From the NCBI GenBank assembly GCA_944322775.1, contig CALUQA010000147.1:1-19158 (forward strand): a DNA stretch of 19,158 nucleotides, written 5' to 3'. Within the stretch, counting starts at the first letter, position 1, and each line of letters begins with the position of its first letter. A model generated the notes under the pieces. That model was not told the DNA's origin and searched no databases. It was given only the letters and a program-made list of their open reading frames with translations. Shown here piece by piece: positions 13,458-19,158 of the stretch. Origin of the DNA: an uncultured Elusimicrobiales bacterium. GTDB taxonomy: Bacteria; Elusimicrobiota; Elusimicrobia; Elusimicrobiales; Elusimicrobiaceae. Position numbers and translations under genes: made by a program.

Positions 13458-14501
13458 ATGAAAAAAAATATTTTTAAAACCGCCCTTTTAGCAGTCCTTT
13501 TCTGCTTAAGTTCCGTTGCATTTGCACAGCAAAAACTTTCCGCTTTTCTGCCTTTGTTGCAAGCTCCTACCCGTACAGCGGCCCAAAACCAGCAAGTTTT
13601 AACGCTTTTTGCCTCTTCCAAAGACCCCAACACCGTCTTTGCCGCGGGGGCCAGTTTGGTGCGTATTCCCCCTGCTTCTGCTCAGGAAGCTAAACTGCTG
13701 AACATTATTATCAAAGACGATAATATGCTTAAAAAGATGTTTTCGGCTGTTATTTTGACGGCCATGGGCAGCATGCATCCGGAAACCAGCTCCCTGTTGC
13801 AAGATTCCATTGCCAGCCAGGATCATGCCGTGCGCGCCTATGCCGCCAGCGCCTATACCATTTTAAACCCGCAAGATAAGAACTATAAAGAAGAAATCAT
13901 TAATTTATATATTTATGATCCTGCCTTTGCCCAGCGTGCCATGAACTTGATTGCTGACGATGAAAAAGAAATGCTGAAATATTTAAAAGACGCTTCCAAA
14001 TCAGCAGACAGCCAAGTGCGCTCCTCTGCCGCCGAATGGCTGGGAGACTTGCAAACCGAAAATGCGGCTAAACAACTGCTAAAAATGGCCAAATCCGAGC
14101 AGGATCAACAAGCCATTTCCGCCATAGCTTCTGCCTTGGCAAAAAACAAACAATGGACCTTACAGGACACCGTAAACGGCCTCAAAACGCGCTATACGCA
14201 GCCGCAAGCGGCCACTTATGCTTTGGCCTTGGGTTTTATGGCCGGAAGCGCCCTGGAACCGATTAAACAAGGTTTAAGCGATGACAATGTAAACATACGC
14301 ATTAACAGTGCCCGCGCCGCCGCTTATATGGCCGGCGTGTTGGCCAGCCCGGACGCAAACCTGTACACCTTAGACAAAGCCTTTGATATTATGCTTTTAA
14401 AGGGCTTAATTCCCCAATTAAACGCTATGGCCAAGCGGGATAAGGCCTCCGCTCAGGCCTATGCCGAAAACGCTTTAAAACAAATAGCTAAACTCATGTA
14501 A
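13458..14501 (+). CDS. Secreted HEAT-repeat-like protein
   Basis: 347 residues. Sec signal peptide MKKNIFKTALLAVLFCLSSVAFA with a clear AFA cleavage site before QQ. The mature protein is almost wholly helical and built of repeated helix pairs of about 30-35 residues. Recognisable HEAT-like units are SQDHAVRAYAASAYTIL, DSQVRSSAAEWLGDLQTENAAKQLL and DDNVNIRINSARAAAYMAGVL. Such scaffolds bind other proteins, so a periplasmic or exported adaptor role is inferred without a known partner. An ATG 17 codons upstream is rejected because it lies in the inverted repeat ahead of the promoter. dut follows after 2 nt, so the two are cotranscribed. Confidence 0.78.
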   Translation: MKKNIFKTALLAVLFCLSSVAFAQQKLSAFLPLLQAPTRTAAQNQQVLTLFASSKDPNTVFAAGASLVRIPPASAQEAKLLNIIIKDDNMLKKMFSAVILTAMGSMHPETSSLLQDSIASQDHAVRAYAASAYTILNPQDKNYKEEIINLYIYDPAFAQRAMNLIADDEKEMLKYLKDASKSADSQVRSSAAEWLGDLQTENAAKQLLKMAKSEQDQQAISAIASALAKNKQWTLQDTVNGLKTRYTQPQAATYALALGFMAGSALEPIKQGLSDDNVNIRINSARAAAYMAGVLASPDANLYTLDKAFDIMLLKGLIPQLNAMAKRDKASAQAYAENALKQIAKLM

Positions 14502-14503
14502 AT

Positions 14504-14920
14504 ATGAAAGTTAAAAAATTACACCCAAATGCTTTATTGCCCAAACGGGCCCACGCCACGGACTCCGGGGCCGATTTGTTCGCTTTGCAGCGCACGGTGC
14601 TTGCCCCGCGCGCCATTACCCATGTGCACACCGGCATTGCCATAGAATTGCCGGAAGGAACGTCGGGCATTATTTGGGGCAAAAGCTCGGTGGAAAGCAA
14701 AGGGATTAAAGCCATGGCCGGCCTGGTGGACGCCCCCTACCGCGGTGAACTGATTGTATGTATGTACAATTTAAACGATACGGAATTTGTCTTTGAACAA
14801 GGCCAAAAAGTGGCACAGCTGGTTGTGTTGCCCACGTTATATCCGGACTTTGAAGAAGTAGCCGAACTTTCCGACACCAGCCGCGGCCAAGGCGGCTTTG
14901 GCAGCACAGGCAGCAAATAA
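14504..14920 (+). CDS. dut: Deoxyuridine 5'-triphosphate nucleotidohydrolase (dUTPase)
   Basis: 138-residue homotrimeric dUTPase, hydrolysing dUTP to dUMP and pyrophosphate to keep uracil out of DNA. All five family motifs are present in order: 1 ATDSGADLFAL, 2 WGKSSVESKGI, 3 GLVDAPYRGEL (with the catalytic Asp), 4 FEQGQKVAQLVV and 5 RGQGGFGSTG. Length is normal. It begins 2 nt after the HEAT-protein stop with no ribosome site of its own, so translation probably relies on coupling. Pairing a nucleotide-pool enzyme with a secreted scaffold gene is unexpected and may be only positional. Confidence 0.96.
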   Translation: MKVKKLHPNALLPKRAHATDSGADLFALQRTVLAPRAITHVHTGIAIELPEGTSGIIWGKSSVESKGIKAMAGLVDAPYRGELIVCMYNLNDTEFVFEQGQKVAQLVVLPTLYPDFEEVAELSDTSRGQGGFGSTGSK

Positions 14921-14937
14921 ACCGTTTATAAAGACAT

Positions 14938-14965
14938 AAAAACCCCGCTAAAAAACGGGGTTTTT
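14938..14965 (+). terminator. Terminator of HEAT-dut operon
   Basis: Stem AAAAACCCCG / CGGGGTTTTT (14938-14947 with 14956-14965), 8-nt loop, then a T-rich tail. Confidence 0.9.
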
Positions 14966-15013
14966 TATTTGTCTTTTTTAGCTATATTCCCTTCATAACC
15001 CTAACTTGGCATA

Positions 15014-15043
15014 AAAAACCCCGGCCTTTTGGCCGGGGTTTTT
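15014..15043 (-). terminator. Terminator of the 1191-residue protein gene
   Basis: Stem AAAAACCCCGGCC / GGCCGGGGTTTTT (15014-15026 with 15031-15043), 4-nt loop, 9 nt beyond the TAA stop on the minus strand. The symmetric A/T flanks would also stop plus-strand readthrough from dut. Confidence 0.9.
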
Positions 15044-15052
15044 ATTTCAGAA

Positions 15053-18000
15053 TTACTGATTCTTTTGTCCGGGGCGGGCAGCACCAGCATAAGAGTTGGG
15101 ACTCTTATTGGCACCACTGCTTGCCACGGCTTGCGGTTTATATTCCAAACCTAATTCAATCACACGCCCCATATAGTCCAAGGCGTCCTGTATAGGCATA
15201 TTCCCTTGCAAAGTAGAACATTGCCCAAAGCCGGCGAATAACTTAACACCGTAGGTTTTGGAGTATCTGTCACGATAAACTCCCACTTCCTCCGTCAAGT
15301 GTTCCGTATCCAACTCTGGGAAGTCTTTCACCATAGAGGCTAATGGGAACTTATCATTGACCATCGCTTGGCTGATTGCCTCCTTTACCGACGGGTACAC
15401 TCCACCCGTACTGCTGGTTGTGCGGTCGGCATAATTACCCCAATAATACGGATCGCTTGCAAAGCGGGGGTCTGTTATTTCATCGCCATCCACTTGCACT
15501 TTTTTATTGGGGAAGTATACGGAACTCAACCCCGTATAAATTGCAAACGTACCAAACGTATTGGTCAATCCTTGGGCACGAGAACCACCATCGCTTACGT
15601 CTCTGGAACGCAAGGCAATGGCTCTGCCCATCTCGCACACAGCCGAGCGCGCAACTTCCGTCATGCCTAATGAGTTTTTGGCCATATACAACGAATCAAC
15701 AAACTCAGACAGACGCGGGCTGCCAGACACAATCGGGTTCAAGAACGGCTCATTCTCCTGACGCAGCGTAGTGTTATATTTATCCACTACCGTATTGATG
15801 AACTGCAAAGCAGTGTCAGACGTTAAAGCCGCGTTATTCAAGGCCTCCAAATCATGTTCCTTAAATTTGGAAGCATCATACACCATATCACCAGAAGCAG
15901 GTGTCGGCTTACTCCCATCAGCACGCAGGGTCACGGCATGTTTTTTGGGGTCCACTGGGATCTGATCCATGGAAGTAGCCAGCGAAGCCACGTTCATTGT
16001 ACGATCCGTGTATTTATACACCGTCTTTTCCACTTCTTTTACCAGCGGTTCCGGCGTTTGCCCCGTCGTACCTTCGTTTTTGTATTCGCAAGTGCGGGTT
16101 TGGATTAAATCTCCGCCGCGATACAATCTCCAATAAACCGTACCCGGGCCCGGAATTTCCTTCGAGGAAACACCTTTGTCATCCGTCACCAAAATACGAT
16201 CATACAAATAAGAGATATCGCCGGTCTCCGTCGGGGTTCCCTTTACTTCCTGTTCTTTAAGCACGGAAGCAGCCCCTTTGAAATTAGGCACATAAGCAGC
16301 CGTAACCTTTATATCTTTGGCAGAGCCTGCCTGTTGGCCACCTTTAAAGGACTGACCAAAGGTTACCAAAGCTCTAGCCAAGCTGCTTTCGCCTTCATAG
16401 GTGTCGGCGCAGGTCAGTTTTACACTGTTGTCAAAATAGCATCTTTGACCGCGCAGCGTATCAATACCTTCCATACGATGTTTGCGTTTATCCACATTGG
16501 CTTTGGAACCGCGGCGTTCAACATTGGCTTCAAACCACTGCCAATACGGCATAGGCAAATCGCGCACTTTGAAATTGACAGGATATTTGGAGGTTATCGC
16601 TTCAATAAACGCCAAGTCCAAGTTGTTAAATGCCTCCTCTGCCATTTTGCGAGCCGGAGAAATGCTAGAGCCTTCAGGCACTTCGTCAGCGGCCAGGCCC
16701 TGGCGAACAATCAGCTGGGTCAGCATGTCAATCGTATTGGGTTTAAAGCCTTTTTCCCAATTGAGCACTTCTGCTTCTGCCACATAAATGACGCACGCAT
16801 CATTTAAGTCTTCAGCCTCTACACCGCCAACATGTTTGCGGTTGTTGTTGTTGGCAGCACCTTTCTTTTTAGCAGCATATTTGGCTTCATATTTAGCAAG
16901 GCTGTCTTCATAGGCTTTAATGCGGTTGTCCAGATTTTTCGTGTCTTCGCCTCTCTGGGCAGCCTCATCTCTCTGAGCGCGCACTTCATTAATTTCCAGC
17001 TCGGCTTTTTGCAATTCCAAGCTTTCTTCAATAGAAAGATCGGCTGCTGCAGATACTGCAGACGCACTCATTTCGCTCCATTTCAGGTTGTTGCCCCATT
17101 CATTGCACAAATGAATACGTCTAGTGCGGCCACCTGCTTGCACAGGAACATAGTTTCTGGCCACAATATAGTGGTACGTATGCCATTTCAAGGCTTCGCC
17201 TTGAGGCACAACGCTATAGTTTTGCGTACGGTTCAAGGCATCACAAGTACCGTCTCCGCCCAAACCTAAGTCCGGATCTCCCGCGCCATAGCGGCCTTTC
17301 ATCACAAAGCCCAAGCAAGACAAGCGAGAACCGAAGAAGCCCTTACCGCCTACAGAAGGACTGGCTTTAGAGAATTTGACCGCCACATTGTCAGCCAACC
17401 CTAAAGCACGGCGGCATTTATCTTCCGAAGTGGGGAAAGAACCAAACGGGAACAACTGCCCATTCTTGCGAGCTTCTTCAACTCTGTCCTTCCAGTCCTT
17501 GGAGGAAATGCCATTGCATTCACCCTCTTTTGCTTCACCAGGAGCGCCGCCCAAGAAATAATCCATGTCGCCATCAGCATTGCCCCACACAATACAACGC
17601 CCCAGTTTAATTAAGTCTTCCGCCAAGGCTCTGATGAGGGGTTCCACCAGGTTTTTTCTCCACAGGAAGTATTTCCATTCCCAAGCTTTCTGCGAGCGTT
17701 CTTTCATCATGTCCCACCACCAAGGCGTAATGCCTTTGTAGTCAAGAACATGCTCTATTTTGCCGGCACCGCCGCCAGGGCCAAATTCCCCCGTGCCAAT
17801 GCCGCCAATGCGGCCGGTTTCCACCGGGTTAAACATAGCGTCACGCAAGGCTTGAGCCGCATTTGCTTTGCTCAAAGCATCACGAGAGGCGCGAGCCTGC
17901 GCAGCACCGCTTTGCCCGAAATAAGAACGGGACGGGCTGTCCGCCGCGCGCAGCGGTTGCAAAGACACCGGTTTAGTTCCTTGTCTGGGACCGCCGGAAG

Positions 18001-18628
18001 AATCTTCTTTGGCAGCCGCTTTCAAGTTAGCGCCGCCAAAACGACCAAAACCAGCCCCGCCGCCGCTGGCACGCGTCATGGACGCAGAACCCAGCTCGTT
18101 AATTTTAGTGGCTTGGCGCTGGAAAGCCGCACGAGTGGCAGGGGGTACCGATTGACGATAATCATTAGACGCGGGCGGCGTATAAGTGTCTTCCAACCCG
18201 TCTCTATTGCTGAAGTCTTCATACGGCGGCAAGGCTTCATCTTCCGTTTCGTCGTCGCTTCCCCAGCCTTTAATCAGGCTAAACGGATCGCGCCCCGTTA
18301 ACTGGGCGATTTGTCCGTTCGGATCCTCTACGCTGGGTTCATAGCCAAAACGTTCGGGATCGAAAATAGTATCCTCTGAACCGGGAGGAATGATCGGTTC
18401 CTCATTCATGCTACCGCTGTATTTATACAGGAACGGAAGCATAAGCAATGCAGCCGCGGCCGCCACAAAGAAAGGCGCGTCACGCTTAGTGCGTTCAAAC
18501 AACGTCTTTTTGGGCTTGCCGTTGCTGCCGATTTTGGAGGACGCACGCTTAGAGAACGGATTAAAAGCAGGCTTGCTGTTTTTAATCTTATCGCTAAACG
18601 TGAAAGAATCCTTTTTATTCTCAGGCAT
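15053..18628 (-). CDS. Very large single-pass membrane protein of unknown family, 1191 residues
   Basis: No family recognised. Residues 1-50 are basic and Ser/Lys-rich (cytoplasmic). Residues 51-68 (PFFVAAAAALLMLPFLY) form the only transmembrane helix. After it come an acidic, proline-rich stretch (about 75-165), a Gly/Ala/Ser-rich low-complexity region (about 175-290) and a tryptophan-dense amphipathic part near 300-330 (TPWWWDMM, KAWEWKYFLWRK). A charged coiled coil spans about 530-590. Twelve cysteines, all beyond the membrane helix (about 343-1136), suit disulfides in the periplasm. No catalytic motif, lipobox or cell-wall domain is seen. GAGGAGG lies 5 nt before the ATG. The next gene upstream is unknown and on the same strand. 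Codons end in T or A more often than in neighbours, by eye. A structural envelope or secretion-apparatus part is a guess. Confidence 0.85.
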   Translation of the reverse strand: MPENKKDSFTFSDKIKNSKPAFNPFSKRASSKIGSNGKPKKTLFERTKRDAPFFVAAAAALLMLPFLYKYSGSMNEEPIIPPGSEDTIFDPERFGYEPSVEDPNGQIAQLTGRDPFSLIKGWGSDDETEDEALPPYEDFSNRDGLEDTYTPPASNDYRQSVPPATRAAFQRQATKINELGSASMTRASGGGAGFGRFGGANLKAAAKEDSSGGPRQGTKPVSLQPLRAADSPSRSYFGQSGAAQARASRDALSKANAAQALRDAMFNPVETGRIGGIGTGEFGPGGGAGKIEHVLDYKGITPWWWDMMKERSQKAWEWKYFLWRKNLVEPLIRALAEDLIKLGRCIVWGNADGDMDYFLGGAPGEAKEGECNGISSKDWKDRVEEARKNGQLFPFGSFPTSEDKCRRALGLADNVAVKFSKASPSVGGKGFFGSRLSCLGFVMKGRYGAGDPDLGLGGDGTCDALNRTQNYSVVPQGEALKWHTYHYIVARNYVPVQAGGRTRRIHLCNEWGNNLKWSEMSASAVSAAADLSIEESLELQKAELEINEVRAQRDEAAQRGEDTKNLDNRIKAYEDSLAKYEAKYAAKKKGAANNNNRKHVGGVEAEDLNDACVIYVAEAEVLNWEKGFKPNTIDMLTQLIVRQGLAADEVPEGSSISPARKMAEEAFNNLDLAFIEAITSKYPVNFKVRDLPMPYWQWFEANVERRGSKANVDKRKHRMEGIDTLRGQRCYFDNSVKLTCADTYEGESSLARALVTFGQSFKGGQQAGSAKDIKVTAAYVPNFKGAASVLKEQEVKGTPTETGDISYLYDRILVTDDKGVSSKEIPGPGTVYWRLYRGGDLIQTRTCEYKNEGTTGQTPEPLVKEVEKTVYKYTDRTMNVASLATSMDQIPVDPKKHAVTLRADGSKPTPASGDMVYDASKFKEHDLEALNNAALTSDTALQFINTVVDKYNTTLRQENEPFLNPIVSGSPRLSEFVDSLYMAKNSLGMTEVARSAVCEMGRAIALRSRDVSDGGSRAQGLTNTFGTFAIYTGLSSVYFPNKKVQVDGDEITDPRFASDPYYWGNYADRTTSSTGGVYPSVKEAISQAMVNDKFPLASMVKDFPELDTEHLTEEVGVYRDRYSKTYGVKLFAGFGQCSTLQGNMPIQDALDYMGRVIELGLEYKPQAVASSGANKSPNSYAGAARPGQKNQ

Positions 18629-18671
18629 AACAGCCTCCTCTAAATTTCACGTCTATTTGCCGGCGAACAAC

Positions 18672-18727
18672 ACCGGGTACTGCCAAGGCCTTAACGACCG
18701 CTCGGGCACATCAAGACCGGGTACTGC
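18672..18727. repeat. Direct repeat in the spacer between the two unknown genes
   Basis: ACCGGGTACTGC occurs at 18672-18683 and 18716-18727, 44 bp apart. On the transcribed strand the copies read GCAGTACCCGGT, followed by CTTG or GTTG. They occupy most of the 102-nt spacer, which is otherwise GC-rich and has no clear terminator, so the two genes are probably cotranscribed across it. Confidence 0.6.
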
Positions 18728-18730
18728 ATA

Positions 18731-19158
18731 CTACATAGAAAGCCAACTGGTATTTTGTTCCGTCACAGGGAAAAAGTCATTGCTTCCGGCACCTTCCCCG
18801 TCACCAGTACTTAAATTAAAGCTATTAAATACTTCTTCGTCCGTCAAGCCCTCAATCACTTCGTCTCGGGCGGCTTCCAGCTCTGCTATTTCTTCTTCCG
18901 TCGCGCCGGCTTCTTGCGCTTCGGCCAAGGCATTGCAGGCCTCTTCCAGATCGCTGGCGTACGAATCCAACCGTACGGTTTCGCAACGTCCTTCACTTAC
19001 TAACTTTACACCGCAAGCGGTTTTCATGTTACCAAAAACTTCTTTGACGTCACGACAGTTGGTCTGCACTTTAATCAAATCTTCTTTCCAAGCGTTAATT
19101 CCGTCCCCGCAAGAGCGAGGAACCGTGCCGCGAATTTGCTGAATCAACCCTTTTGACT
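18731..19158 (-). CDS. 3' end of an unknown gene upstream of the 1191-residue protein gene (partial)
   Basis: The frame is open to the window edge and ends in TAG at 18731; about 142 codons are visible. A TTG at 19147 could in principle start it, but no ribosome site is visible and the frame continues upstream, so I treat it as truncated. Cysteines are frequent (RSCGDG, TNCRDV, TACGVK, GRCETV, EEACNAL), which suggests an exported protein, and an acidic Ala/Glu helix follows (about AEAQEAGATEEEIAELEAARDE). The end is Gly/Asp/Ser-rich and polar. No family recognised. Its cysteine richness, strand and position resemble the large protein that follows, so they may work together. Confidence 0.65.
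   Translation of the reverse strand, partial: SKGLIQQIRGTVPRSCGDGINAWKEDLIKVQTNCRDVKEVFGNMKTACGVKLVSEGRCETVRLDSYASDLEEACNALAEAQEAGATEEEIAELEAARDEVIEGLTDEEVFNSFNLSTGDGEGAGSNDFFPVTEQNTSWLSM

Noticed and set aside
18661..18730. Ser-tRNA-like D-arm (GCCCGAGCGGTCG) on the minus strand in the operon spacer
   Set aside because: No acceptor, anticodon or T arm can be built around it. The segment is better described by the direct repeats.
18390..19142. 250-residue open frame on the plus strand at the right end
   Set aside because: Ser/Ala/Leu-rich antisense shadow of two minus-strand frames, with no ribosome site.

Overview
The window looks like ordinary chromosome from a diderm (Gram-negative type) bacterium of roughly balanced base composition. 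Four of its genes encode lipoproteins with a clear lipobox, one of them OmpA/Pal-like, and there is a YbdG-type mechanosensitive channel. Nearly every gene end carries a compact GC-rich hairpin flanked by A and T runs. The gene set, the very A/T-rich spacers and a large protein I cannot place would fit the Elusimicrobiota, but that placement is a guess from general impression and the sequence alone does not prove it. I see no transposase, phage gene, CRISPR array, rRNA or convincing tRNA.

Layout. 1-141 is the end of a RimO-type methylthiotransferase. It converges on a lipoprotein with two phospholipase D motifs (171-2198, minus). A SIS-domain sugar-phosphate protein (2319-3059) and an OsmC protein (3197-3580) run on the plus strand. 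A minus-strand operon follows, in transcription order: small lipoprotein, nadA, nadC, class I/II aminotransferase (7136 to 3639). Divergent from it is an AGCS sodium:amino-acid symporter (7312-8709), which converges on the YbdG-like channel (8759-10051, minus). Divergent from the channel is a cysteine-rich lipoprotein (10106-10987), followed by an OmpA-domain lipoprotein (11095-11637, minus).

The spacer upstream of the OmpA gene (about 11638-12056) has no credible gene. It holds a dense group of DnaA boxes: four perfect TTATCCACA 9-mers and one TTTTCCACA, with a fifth perfect copy just inside the next gene. This is the most notable element of the window, a candidate replication origin (oriC) or other DnaA-binding locus. 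To its right are a secreted esterase-fold protein that lacks the catalytic serine (12057-13019, minus), a 53-residue orphan ORF (13236-13397), a secreted HEAT-repeat-like protein coupled to dut (13458-14920), and on the minus strand a 1191-residue single-pass membrane protein of unknown family (15053-18628). The last lies behind the 3' end of another unknown gene that runs off the window.

Two start types are visible. Some genes have normal Shine-Dalgarno sites. Five others (PLD lipoprotein, SIS protein, Cys-rich lipoprotein, pseudo-esterase, HEAT protein) have a -10 box ending only 5-7 nt before the ATG, so their mRNAs should be leaderless. Most of these -10 boxes, and those of the AGCS and OmpA genes, fit an extended form TGNTAYAAT with no obvious -35.
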